From an uncultured bacterium (GTDB lineage Bacteria; Cyanobacteriota; Vampirovibrionia; Gastranaerophilales; Gastranaerophilaceae), in contig USCK01000036.1 in the NCBI GenBank assembly GCA_900553205.1, forward strand, positions 1 to 14,247: a DNA stretch of 14,247 bases, written 5' to 3'. Shown in pieces: positions 6,886 to 13,343 of this stretch. Position numbers and translations under genes: made by a program. Position 1 is the first letter of the stretch. Every line of letters begins with the position of its first letter. Below the pieces are notes generated by a model. The model worked only from the letters and a program-made list of their open reading frames with translations, searched no databases and was not told where the DNA came from.

Positions 6886-7284
6886 ATGATAGGTAACGTT
6901 TCATTTAGAAGTGGTGCATTAGATTCAGCAAGAGATATTCTTAATAATCCTCAAGCTCAACAAAAACCACAAGCTGCTCCGGCTCAAGAAGGACCTAAAG
7001 CAGATACATTTGTAAAACCTAAAAAGAAACATACAGCATTAAAAGTAATTGGTGGTTTAGTAGCAGGTCATAAACTAGGTGGCTTTAAAAAGCTTGCTGA
7101 TGCAGCAGCTAAAGATGGCGCTGGTACAATTACTAAATGGACTGACAAAGCTGTAGCAGGAATGAAATTAGACAAAGCCGGTGAAACTCTAACTAAATGG
7201 GGTGAAGCTGGTATTAATGCAGTAAAAGGTTTATTCGGTAAAGGCGAAAAAGTCGCAGAAGATATAACTGAAGCAACTGCATAA
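6886..7284 (+). CDS. small basic protein of unknown function with an internal repeat
   Basis: A 132-residue protein I do not recognise. The start is well supported by GGAGG (6875-6879) six bases before the ATG. The N-terminus is MIGNVSFRSG, followed by a low-complexity Gln/Pro/Ala stretch (about 21-36), a basic patch KPKKKH (44-49), then a Gly/Ala/Lys-rich amphipathic region. Residues 76-95 and 96-117 are an imperfect tandem repeat built on D-x-A-G-T-L/I-T-K-W. There is no signal peptide; GLVAGHKLGG near 57-66 is too polar for a TM helix. Such composition is seen in membrane-interacting or nucleoid-type small proteins, but no function can be assigned. It is transcribed alone, with its own terminator 36 bases downstream. 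Confidence 0.7.
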   Translation: MIGNVSFRSGALDSARDILNNPQAQQKPQAAPAQEGPKADTFVKPKKKHTALKVIGGLVAGHKLGGFKKLADAAAKDGAGTITKWTDKAVAGMKLDKAGETLTKWGEAGINAVKGLFGKGEKVAEDITEATA

Positions 7285-7320
7285 AAAATAACCACAACAC
7301 CTACAAGATAGATTTAATAT

Positions 7321-7349
7321 AAGGCGACAAGTATTTTGTCGCCTTTTTT
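7321..7349 (+). terminator. rho-independent terminator of the 132-residue gene
   Basis: A perfect 10-bp stem (AAGGCGACAA, 7321-7330, with TTGTCGCCTT, 7336-7345) and a 5-base loop GTATT is followed by further T to 7349. The remainder of the gap to 7466 holds no gene. It contains a -10-like TAATAT at 7431-7436 without a convincing -35. Confidence 0.85.
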
Positions 7350-7466
7350 AGGTTGAAATATACAAAAGTTTCTCTTTTACAAATTGTTAAGCAAGATTAG
7401 AGAACTAGCAAAAAATATTTTCACATACGTTAATATAAGCGTGAGTTTAAAAAGAAAGGATTTAAG

Positions 7467-7937
7467 ATGTTAGGTATAAACAATTCAATCAACAATTCCA
7501 ACTATAGAAACAATAGCCCTAAATTTGGTATGGCAATTAAACTTGATTCATCTGCAGTACCAGTTATCAAAAAACAAGCTGCAAAAATGAGAAGTATTGA
7601 AAAATACAATTTCTTATCATTAATAAGACAAAACGTAGAACACCAAGTAGACAATCCTGTTGATATTATCATTAGAAAAACTAAGTTTCGCAAAGCTCTT
7701 GCTGCAGAAGTTGTAGATTCTAAATTCGGACAAGAAATGGGTAAACTAAAAAACAAAATATTTACACAACCTTTCAGAAAAAAAGACGGGAATTTGAAAT
7801 TTTTAGATGATGCAACAATTCATGCCAACAAGCTAAATGAAACAAATAATCAAGTAAGAGAATTGGTTGATAGTATTCCAAAAGCTACAGTGGAAGATTT
7901 TGGGAAAAAAGTAAAACCTGATACAAAAAATTCATAA
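7467..7937 (+). CDS. unrecognised 156-residue basic protein with N-terminal SPKFG motif
   Basis: An unrecognised protein of 156 residues. AAAGGA (7455-7460) lies six bases before the ATG and supports the start. The first 18 residues are Asn/Ser-rich and probably disordered, ending in SPKFGMAIKLD. From memory, short N-terminal F-G motifs of this kind are common in hypothetical proteins of Gastranaerophilales, but I cannot verify that. The rest is mostly helical and Lys/Arg-rich with no signal peptide, TM segment or catalytic motif that I can see. It ends 4 bases before a bidirectional terminator. Its neighbour at 6886 shares orientation but has a separate terminator, so the two are probably separate transcripts. 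Confidence 0.7.
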   Translation: MLGINNSINNSNYRNNSPKFGMAIKLDSSAVPVIKKQAAKMRSIEKYNFLSLIRQNVEHQVDNPVDIIIRKTKFRKALAAEVVDSKFGQEMGKLKNKIFTQPFRKKDGNLKFLDDATIHANKLNETNNQVRELVDSIPKATVEDFGKKVKPDTKNS

Positions 7938-7941
7938 CAAT

Positions 7942-7971
7942 AAAAAAGCGACTCATTAGAGTCGCTTTTTT
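7942..7971. terminator. bidirectional terminator between convergent genes
   Basis: A perfect hairpin with A6-GCGACTC (7942-7954), loop ATTA, and GAGTCGC-T6 (7959-7971). Flanking A and T tracts let it act on both strands. It serves the 156-residue gene (plus) and the 314-residue gene (minus), whose TAA stop (7970-7972) overlaps the T tract. Confidence 0.9.
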
Positions 7972-8914
7972 ATTGATTATTACCTCCTGTTCCTCCTGCA
8001 CCACTTGTTGGAGTAGGTGTAGGATTAGTTTCTCCGTTATCTTCCGGAGGTTCAACTGTTGCATCTTTAACTACTTTTATATTTTCTTTTGAATTATTTA
8101 GCGCAACACCATTATCTTTTGCGATAGCTTGCGCCAATTTGTCAGTTCTTTCTGACATCTTAACAGTCATTTCACCTTGTTCTATTGCCTTTGTAGCTGC
8201 TTTTCTTCTAGAACCTTTAAACTGCCACCATTTTGTATGACTTTTTAGCTCCTTACCCAGTTTGGTTGTTTCTTCTCCATACTGTTTTGAATCTTTTGCA
8301 TCATCAATAGCTCCGTAAAGCACATCTTGTATAGACTCGAATGAATCATCTATATCTGCAAGTTCATTTGATGTGCCCTCATGCAAGGCTTGGTAGAATC
8401 TTACACTGTCTTTGAAGCCTTTATTACTGCTAAATATTTTGAAAGATGACATTATCTCTTTATTAATTTCTTCAAATGCCTTTGACACCTCAGAGGTATC
8501 AACTCCACTTGTTTGATCATCTGTCGGAACTTGTTGAGTATATGGAGCCATTTGAGTTATATTTTGCAAATCACGAGTTTCTTTTTGCACAGACAAATCC
8601 GTAAAAATTTGGCACTGTTCTTTCAAACTCATTCCTTGTTCTTCAAGAGAGGCTTGATAAGCAACTGCATCATTTTCTTCTGCACCTTGACCGTTTGGGT
8701 TTGCCTTTTCATAAGTATCTTTACCATCAGGATTTTCTTTTGCCCAAGTAAGTATTTCAGCAGGAACAGTTTCACCATTCTTTTCTGCTTCAATAATTTC
8801 TTGTGCCGTCATTTTGGTATAATCTTTTTTGCCACCGTCTGTTGGTTGAACATCACCTGTCGTAGGGGTGATTCCGTTTGCGTCTGATACACCTGATACT
8901 GCTTGTACAGCCAT
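7970..8914 (-). CDS. unrecognised acidic 314-residue protein with Pro/Thr/Gly-rich tail
   Basis: I do not recognise this protein. Residues 1-30 are Gly/Thr/Asp-rich and probably unstructured. Residues about 35-60 hold a short helical segment (TKMTAQEIIEAEKNGETVPA). Residues about 140-275 are long, charged and helical. Residues about 286-314 form a low-complexity PTPTPTSGAGG-type tail. There is no signal peptide or TM segment, and the protein is acidic overall, with a basic patch WWQFKGSRRKAATK near 229-242. GAGAG-like purines (8921-8926) lie six bases upstream of the ATG and support it. The layout, with disordered ends around a helical core, would suit a secreted substrate, scaffold or structural protein, but this is guesswork. 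It is the only minus-strand gene between the terminator and the toxin-antitoxin module. Confidence 0.7.
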   Translation of the reverse strand: MAVQAVSGVSDANGITPTTGDVQPTDGGKKDYTKMTAQEIIEAEKNGETVPAEILTWAKENPDGKDTYEKANPNGQGAEENDAVAYQASLEEQGMSLKEQCQIFTDLSVQKETRDLQNITQMAPYTQQVPTDDQTSGVDTSEVSKAFEEINKEIMSSFKIFSSNKGFKDSVRFYQALHEGTSNELADIDDSFESIQDVLYGAIDDAKDSKQYGEETTKLGKELKSHTKWWQFKGSRRKAATKAIEQGEMTVKMSERTDKLAQAIAKDNGVALNNSKENIKVVKDATVEPPEDNGETNPTPTPTSGAGGTGGNNQ

Positions 8915-8924
8915 TAAATACTCT

Positions 8925-8980
8925 CTTTCAAAATAATTTCACTCACAAATAAAAAGTATTTTTGAAAGAAGTAATTTCAC
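8925..8980 (-). promoter_or_regulatory. inverted and direct repeats upstream of the 314-residue gene
   Basis: CTTTCAAAATA (8925-8935) pairs with TATTTTTGAAAG (8957-8968), with one bulged base. Each arm neighbours a copy of the direct repeat TAATTTCAC (8934-8942 and 8972-8980). The cluster begins 10 bases upstream of the start codon, so it could be an operator or a 5'-UTR structure. I found no convincing -35/-10 pair, and AT-richness makes chance repeats likely. Confidence 0.3.
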
Positions 8981-9002
8981 AATATAAAAATGTCGTTACA
9001 AA

Positions 9003-9035
9003 ACTAAATATTTTCAATGATTTGATTAGCAACTT
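9003..9035 (-). repeat. displaced duplicate of the lpxB 3' end (left copy)
   Basis: These 33 bases match 9808-9840, the last codons of lpxB, at 30 positions. Read on the minus strand they still encode V-A-N-Q-I-I-E-N-I-stop, against V-A-N-Q-I-V-E-N-I-stop in the intact gene. One of the differing codons is synonymous and the other conservative. The bases beyond each end of the match do not align. It marks the left edge of the segment holding the toxin-antitoxin genes. Confidence 0.85.
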
Positions 9036-9053
9036 ATTTAAAATATCATTATT

Positions 9054-9410
9054 TTACGCAGATTTTAACTTAATGTCATATTTAAATCCTAAACCATTCA
9101 GCAACTTAAATGCCATTTCAAGATGTGGTTGTTTATAGCCATTTACAATTTCAGACAGATTACTACGATCAATACCTAAATCTTTTGCCAATTTAGATAT
9201 TGCCCCCCTACCACTTGTTTTTATACGAACCTTAACAACATCTGTAAGACACCTAATAAACGTATCAAGATTGCCATCTTCTAAAAAATCATTTAAAGTT
9301 ATTTCTAACCATTCTTTTTGATATTCAACATCTTGTAATCTTTCCAAATGGTCATCTTCCCATTTTGGAGCATTGGCTATATAATTTTGTAATTTATCTT
9401 GATTTAGCAT
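9054..9410 (-). CDS. HTH antitoxin of a RelE/HigB-like toxin-antitoxin pair
   Basis: A 118-residue protein of the addiction-module antidote type (COG3636/TIGR02684-like, sometimes called HigA). The N-terminal part includes W-L-x-x-x-L-N-D-F-L-E-D-G-N-L-D-T-F (about 34-51). It is followed by a helix-turn-helix, ISKLAKDLGIDRSNLSEIVN (71-90), and the typical end MAFKLLNGLGFKYDIKL. It would bind and neutralise the toxin and repress the shared promoter. I chose ATG 9410 rather than the in-frame ATG at 9449. It has AAGGAA eight bases upstream, sits one base after the toxin stop, and gives the usual family length; the longer version would overlap the toxin by 38 bases. The toxin-first order is normal for this family. 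Confidence 0.92.
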   Translation of the reverse strand: MLNQDKLQNYIANAPKWEDDHLERLQDVEYQKEWLEITLNDFLEDGNLDTFIRCLTDVVKVRIKTSGRGAISKLAKDLGIDRSNLSEIVNGYKQPHLEMAFKLLNGLGFKYDIKLKSA

Positions 9411-9411
9411 A

Positions 9412-9738
9412 TTACGAGTTCCTTTCAACGAAATCTCTAAAATATTCATTACATTGTTGGATTATTTGTTTTTGGGTTTTCTTATCTGACCCACCAACAA
9501 ATAATATTATCATATCATTAACATCATAGTAGTAAATTCTATAACCTCTACTAAAATCCATACGTAATTCAGAAAGTTCAGACTTTTGTAAGGGTTTATA
9601 GTCACCATATAGCCCACCTCTTAGTTTATCTATTCTTTTTTCAATCCTTAACTGAATTGATTTATCAAGAGTATTAAACCATTCACTATATGGACATTTA
9701 CCACTTTCAGTATAGTAGTATATTATCTGTTTTTCCAT
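9412..9738 (-). CDS. RelE/ParE-superfamily toxin (HigB-like, TIGR02683 type)
   Basis: A 108-residue protein of the phage Gp49-like/HigB addiction-module family. Visible family features are PYSEWFNTLD near 16-25, a central R-I-x-K-R-I-D-K-L-R-G-G-x-x-G-D-x-K-P-L (34-53), then SELRMDFSRGYRIYYY (57-72) and the end motif GGSDKKTQKQIIQQCNEYF (82-100). Relatives are mRNA interferases that cleave translated mRNA at the ribosome; here that is inferred from family. The basic residues around R60, R65 and R68 and the K-K-T-Q segment fit the active face. It is the first gene of the pair, under a strong promoter at 9755-9783, and is followed after one base by its antitoxin. No truncation is visible, so the pair looks intact. 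Confidence 0.95.
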   Translation of the reverse strand: MEKQIIYYYTESGKCPYSEWFNTLDKSIQLRIEKRIDKLRGGLYGDYKPLQKSELSELRMDFSRGYRIYYYDVNDMIILFVGGSDKKTQKQIIQQCNEYFRDFVERNS

Positions 9739-9754
9739 AATGTTTCTTACTATT

Positions 9755-9783
9755 ATTATAGGTCAAGCCTACAAATAATTCAA
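9755..9783 (-). promoter_or_regulatory. promoter of the toxin-antitoxin operon, with candidate operators
   Basis: TTGAAT (9783-9778) and TATAAT (9760-9755) are separated by exactly 17 bases on the minus strand, and the -10 lies 17 bases before the toxin ATG. Adjoining the -10, TAGG-N5-CCTA forms a short inverted repeat. ATGAATTCAT (9788-9797) is a perfect 10-bp palindrome just upstream of the -35. Either could be bound by the antitoxin for autoregulation; that is inferred. Confidence 0.75.
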
Positions 9784-9807
9784 CCCTATGAATTCATTAT
9801 TTTTTAT

Positions 9808-9840
9808 ACTAAATATTTTCTACAATTTGATTAGCAACTT
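9808..9840 (-). repeat. right copy of the 33-bp repeat, forming the 3' end of lpxB
   Basis: This is the in-gene copy of the sequence at 9003-9035. It includes the lpxB TAG stop (9809-9811) and codons for V-A-N-Q-I-V-E-N-I. No rho-independent terminator follows lpxB between here and the toxin promoter, so aro-lpx transcripts may read into the toxin-antitoxin genes. Confidence 0.85.
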
Positions 9841-10927
9841 CTTCTGCAGAATATTTTTCTGAAAGTTTTGATTTAACCTCACCTAAATCAGAAATTCTTT
9901 CATTACGAATGCTTGTATCATACAAATTCTTTTCGGTTTCTTCTACTATATTTTTAACGGTACATTTATCTTGTGTAAGTTCTGGAACAGTAACCTTGCC
10001 CAAAATAATATTTGGAAGCGAAACCATTTTGATACAGCGAACAAGCAAGTAAATAAAATAAAATAACCAAGGGCCTTTGTATGCAATAATCATAGGAACC
10101 TGATACAAAGCAGCCTCTAGGGCAACTGTACCTGATGCCAATATCAAAGAATCTGAAACGCTCAACAATGCTTGATTATTGCCTTTTATCACTTTAAAAT
10201 CTGTATGCTTCAAATATTTGTTATAAACTTTATCAGACAAATTTGGAGCATGAGATACACAAAACTGAATATCTGAATGATTTTCTCTCAATTTTTCACC
10301 AGCTTTTATAAAAACTTTCATCAAATTATGAAGTTCAAACTCTCTTGACCCTGGGAAAATTGAAACAAGTTTTTTATTTTTATCAAGTCCATATTTTTCA
10401 AAAAAATCATCTCTATTAGCTTTTTCAGGTAACTGTTTAACCAATGGGTGTCCACAATAATGAGTTTCTATTCCATAAGACTTATACATTTCAACTTCAA
10501 AAGGAAAAATACATAACACTTTATCAATATTTTTCTTAATTGTATTGATTCGCCATTTTCTACTTGCCCATACTTGCGGTGGAATATAATAAAAAGTCTT
10601 TATCCCTGCACGTTTTAAAATTTTTGAAACACTTAAATTAAATGCACCATAATCAATTAATAAAACCATATCAGGTTTAAAATCTTTTGTAATATAATCT
10701 ACAACTCGTTTACCCAAAGAAATATGGTCTATAAGTATTTTAGGAGTTAAACCAACCACTCCCATTTTTGATTGATTAGTAAAAAGTTTTACTCCTGCAG
10801 ATTTTAGATTTTCACCACCAATGCCTTCTATTTCAAGAGAAGGATATTTTTGTTTCAAAATCTCTGCAACTCTGCCGGCATGAATATCACCCGAATAATC
10901 ACCTGTTATAATAAATAATTTTTTCAT
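9809..10927 (-). CDS. lpxB: lipid-A-disaccharide synthase
   Basis: A 372-residue GT19 glycosyltransferase of normal family length. It joins UDP-2,3-diacylglucosamine to lipid X (2,3-diacylglucosamine 1-phosphate) to give the lipid A disaccharide, at the inner face of the cytoplasmic membrane. Visible landmarks are the N-terminal GDYSGDIHAG (9-18), GIGGENLKSAGV (36-46), MGVVGL (55-60), IDYGAFN (91-97), the characteristic PPQVWASRKWRI (116-127), GHPLV (159-163), the sugar-nucleotide segment FPGSREFEL (191-199), and ASGTVALEAAL further on. Its ATG overlaps the lpxI stop by one base (TAATG), so translation is coupled. Its last 33 bases are duplicated downstream of a toxin-antitoxin pair, although the gene itself is intact. 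Confidence 0.97.
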   Translation of the reverse strand: MKKLFIITGDYSGDIHAGRVAEILKQKYPSLEIEGIGGENLKSAGVKLFTNQSKMGVVGLTPKILIDHISLGKRVVDYITKDFKPDMVLLIDYGAFNLSVSKILKRAGIKTFYYIPPQVWASRKWRINTIKKNIDKVLCIFPFEVEMYKSYGIETHYCGHPLVKQLPEKANRDDFFEKYGLDKNKKLVSIFPGSREFELHNLMKVFIKAGEKLRENHSDIQFCVSHAPNLSDKVYNKYLKHTDFKVIKGNNQALLSVSDSLILASGTVALEAALYQVPMIIAYKGPWLFYFIYLLVRCIKMVSLPNIILGKVTVPELTQDKCTVKNIVEETEKNLYDTSIRNERISDLGEVKSKLSEKYSAEEVANQIVENI

Positions 10928-11742
10928 TATACCGCCATAATTACAATATTATGTTTATCTGCATATTTTATAACAGCTTCTTGGTCAACAATAATTGTTT
11001 CACCAGCTTCAACAGCAATCAAACTTGCTTTGTATTTACGCATAGTTTTTAATGTTCTTAAACCAATAGCCGGAATATCAAATCTCTTATCTTGATTTGG
11101 TTTCGCAACCTTAATTACACAAGCATCTTTTTTAGCCAATTTACAACCTCGTCTGATACATCTGTCAGTACCTTCAATCGCCTCTACTGCCATAATCATC
11201 TTATCCTTGATTACAACAGATTGCCCGATATCAAGTTTGCCTGTTTCTTTTGCCAACCAATAACCATAATTTACATCTTCTGCCTGTTCTTTGGTAGGTT
11301 GGAACTTACCCAAAACTCCTGAAGGTATCATCAAGTTTTTGATAAATGTAGTTTGGTCAATAATAGTAATCCCAATATTTTCAAGTTCTTCTATCAACAT
11401 CAACATTACTTTATCATCATTCAAACGAACAGCCCGTTTTATAAAATCCAAAGCCTTTGAATCAAATTTTGGACGTTTTAGAATAATACCTTTACTAACC
11501 TTACCTAAAAATGTAAGTTGTTTTATCCCTTCTTCCTTCAAAACTTTTTCTATTTTCAAAGCCTCTCCAGGGCAGAAAGAATAAACCTTAGAGCAGTATT
11601 TTTTTAAATCTCTGTAATTATCATTAGAAAGAGATATAGCAACAACCTCAAAACCATTTTCTTTAGCATACTGCGCCATTTTTACCGGTAATAATCCATC
11701 ACCTGCTATTAAACCTTGTTTTTTTTCAAGTGTAATTGCCAT
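10927..11742 (-). CDS. lpxI: UDP-2,3-diacylglucosamine pyrophosphatase
   Basis: A 271-residue LpxI (DUF1009) protein. It hydrolyses UDP-2,3-diacylglucosamine to lipid X and UMP, the step before LpxB, and replaces LpxH in many non-gammaproteobacteria. Landmarks are the N-terminal GLIAGDGLLPV (10-20), FLGKVSKGIILKRPKFD (78-94), IPSGVLGKFQPT (139-150), EAIEGTDRCIRRG (187-199) and KRFDIPAIG (219-227). The Asp of that last motif (D222) corresponds to the residue I recall as essential in characterised LpxI. GGGAG-type Shine-Dalgarno bases (11748-11752) lie five bases before the ATG. It starts 10 bases after aroB and overlaps lpxB by one base, so it is in the same operon. Adjacent lpxI-lpxB genes are common and support both calls. 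Confidence 0.96.
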   Translation of the reverse strand: MAITLEKKQGLIAGDGLLPVKMAQYAKENGFEVVAISLSNDNYRDLKKYCSKVYSFCPGEALKIEKVLKEEGIKQLTFLGKVSKGIILKRPKFDSKALDFIKRAVRLNDDKVMLMLIEELENIGITIIDQTTFIKNLMIPSGVLGKFQPTKEQAEDVNYGYWLAKETGKLDIGQSVVIKDKMIMAVEAIEGTDRCIRRGCKLAKKDACVIKVAKPNQDKRFDIPAIGLRTLKTMRKYKASLIAVEAGETIIVDQEAVIKYADKHNIVIMAV

Positions 11743-11752
11743 TTTTTCTCCC

Positions 11753-12838
11753 TTACATAAGTTCCATAAATGTGTATTCGTCGTCTATTTCAAGTTCTGT
11801 AACAGAACCTTTTTTGTCAGGCAAAATCATTGTAATTTTACCTTGATTAGACTTCTTGTCGTGTTTCATTATATCAATTAATTTTTCTCTATCAAATTTA
11901 TGTTTCAAAGGTTTGAAACCGTATTTATCAAACAAATCAAACGCAAGATTATAATAAGTCTGATTAATCATCTTAGTTTCTAAAGCATAATCAAACGCAA
12001 ACATCATACCATATACAACAGCTTCACCATGAGTAAATTTTCTAAAATTGGTAATTGTTTCTAATGCGTGTCCCAATGTATGTCCAAAATTCAAGACTTT
12101 GCGTAAACCACTTTCGGTTTCATCTTTTGTAACAACTGATATTTTTAATTCCAAACAAATCTTTATTAATCTTTCAAGCAGATTCATATTATTATCAAGA
12201 ATCCTATCTGCAGCAATAGACAAAAACTCTATCAACAAATGAGATTTGTCAGCTTTACAACTAGCCTCTATAAATGCATATTTCAAGATTTCGCCGAACC
12301 CTGACAACAACTGTCTTTTATCAAGAGTAAAAATAAAATTCAAATTAATAAACACCATACTTGGTTGATAAAAAGCTCCAACATAATTCTTTGCATTAGG
12401 CAAATCTAACCCTGTCTTGCCACCGACAGAAGAATCTACAAATGACAACAAGGTAGTCGGAACTTGGATAAACTCAATTCCTCTCATATAAGTAGCAGCA
12501 ACAAAGCCTGCCAAATCTCCAACAACTCCACCACCTATAGCAATAATCAAATCTTTTCTTGATAAACCTAAAGAAACAGCTCTCTCTACAATCTTTAAGT
12601 AATTTTTCATATTCTTTTGGTTTTCACCGTCTTTTAATATAAACAATTCGTTTTCAGGAAAACTTAAGTCCTCTTTGTATAATTTATAAACTTTTTTGCT
12701 GATAACAATCAAACGACGACGGCCTACTGATTGCTCATTCAGTTTTTTTGCCCAATCACGAATAGAATCCTTTTCAATATAAATCGGATATGATTTTATA
12801 TTTTCCTGTGGTATTTCAACTAATAACGAAGGTTTCAT
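11753..12838 (-). CDS. aroB: 3-dehydroquinate synthase
   Basis: A 361-residue enzyme, typical length, catalysing the second step of the shikimate pathway (DAHP to 3-dehydroquinate) with NAD and a divalent metal. Landmarks are DGENQKN (70-76), the NAD-binding IGGGVVGDLAGFVAATYMRG (101-120), PTTLLSFVDSSVGGKTG (127-143), LPNAKN (146-151), SGFGEILKYAFI (179-190) and FGHTLGHALE (251-260), followed by HGEAVVYGM (270-278). The presumed metal ligands are E183, H253 and H270. A purine-rich GGAGAGG (12841-12847) precedes the ATG. The gene overlaps aroK by 23 bases and is followed closely by lpxI, so the shikimate and lipid A genes form one transcript. No defects are seen. Confidence 0.98.
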   Translation of the reverse strand: MKPSLLVEIPQENIKSYPIYIEKDSIRDWAKKLNEQSVGRRRLIVISKKVYKLYKEDLSFPENELFILKDGENQKNMKNYLKIVERAVSLGLSRKDLIIAIGGGVVGDLAGFVAATYMRGIEFIQVPTTLLSFVDSSVGGKTGLDLPNAKNYVGAFYQPSMVFINLNFIFTLDKRQLLSGFGEILKYAFIEASCKADKSHLLIEFLSIAADRILDNNMNLLERLIKICLELKISVVTKDETESGLRKVLNFGHTLGHALETITNFRKFTHGEAVVYGMMFAFDYALETKMINQTYYNLAFDLFDKYGFKPLKHKFDREKLIDIMKHDKKSNQGKITMILPDKKGSVTELEIDDEYTFMELM

Positions 12839-13343
12839 TTCCTCTCCTTAGCACTTCTTTCGCAACCTGTTCTGAATTTAATAATGTTGTATCTATTATA
12901 TAATCAGCTTTTCTATAATTCTTATCCCTTTTCTCTAACAATTCATTAAAGATACTTTCAGGATTTTCACAGTGTAGCAACGGTCTACCACCCTGTGTTT
13001 TTATTCTATCATATAAAACTTGAGAAGGGGCATATAAATAAAAAACTTTACCAGAATTTAATAAAACTTTGCGATTTTCAGGATTTTCAAAAGCTCCACC
13101 ACCTGTTGAAACAATTTGATTATCATTTTGACAAACAGATTTTATAACATCTGATTCTATTTGCCTGAATCCATCTTCCTTGAACTGAGCAAAAATTTCG
13201 GGTATAGATAAGTTTGCACTATCCTCTATCAAGTTATCAATATCTTGAATAGTAAAACTATCAAGCAACTTAACAAGCTCTTTTGCAACGGTTGATTTGC
13301 CTGCTCCCATCATACCAACAAGGATAATATTATTTCCCTTCAT
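12816..13343 (-). CDS. aroK: shikimate kinase
   Basis: A 175-residue kinase, the normal size for AroK/AroL, phosphorylating shikimate at the 3-hydroxyl with ATP. It has the Walker A motif GMMGAGKST (10-18), the shikimate-binding D-x-D (D34, D36), FKEDGFRQIES (54-64, with R60), STGGGAFENPENR (79-91), the lid arginine in GGRPLL (118-123) and the adenine-loop region RDKNYRKADYIID (139-151). It overlaps aroC by 14 bases upstream and aroB by 23 bases downstream. Such overlaps indicate coupled translation. The Shine-Dalgarno is weak (GGAAA about 13 bases away), consistent with reinitiation from aroC. The name aroK rather than aroL is a convention here. Confidence 0.97.
   Translation of the reverse strand: MKGNNIILVGMMGAGKSTVAKELVKLLDSFTIQDIDNLIEDSANLSIPEIFAQFKEDGFRQIESDVIKSVCQNDNQIVSTGGGAFENPENRKVLLNSGKVFYLYAPSQVLYDRIKTQGGRPLLHCENPESIFNELLEKRDKNYRKADYIIDTTLLNSEQVAKEVLRRGNETFVIS

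Larger units (their letters stand above)
9003..9840. mobile_element. putative toxin-antitoxin cassette inserted at the lpxB 3' end
   Basis: A segment of about 0.8 kb, containing only a toxin-antitoxin pair with its promoter, is bounded by two direct copies of the lpxB tail. Elements that integrate into gene ends typically restore the gene and leave a copy of its 3' end at the far boundary, which is what is seen. No integrase, transposase or terminal inverted repeats are present. If mobile, it would be non-autonomous; otherwise it arose by recombination with a diverged lpxB. The duplication is observed; mobility is inferred. Confidence 0.55.

Noticed and set aside
8513..8887. Plus-strand open frame of 124 codons inside the 314-residue gene
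   Set aside because: It is a shadow of the minus-strand gene, Phe/Cys/Ile-rich with no start signal. The same holds for frames at 5804-6163, 4209-4499, 11291-11584 and 7502-7756.
9411..9449. Longer antitoxin start at ATG 9449
   Set aside because: It would overlap the toxin by 38 bases and add 13 residues absent from the family; ATG 9410 has a good Shine-Dalgarno and follows the toxin stop.
9046..9803. 10-bp direct repeat TCATTATTTT near both ends of the toxin-antitoxin segment (9046-9055 and 9794-9803) as element termini
   Set aside because: It is AT-only apart from one base, lies at different distances from the flanking repeats, and is easily chance in this composition.
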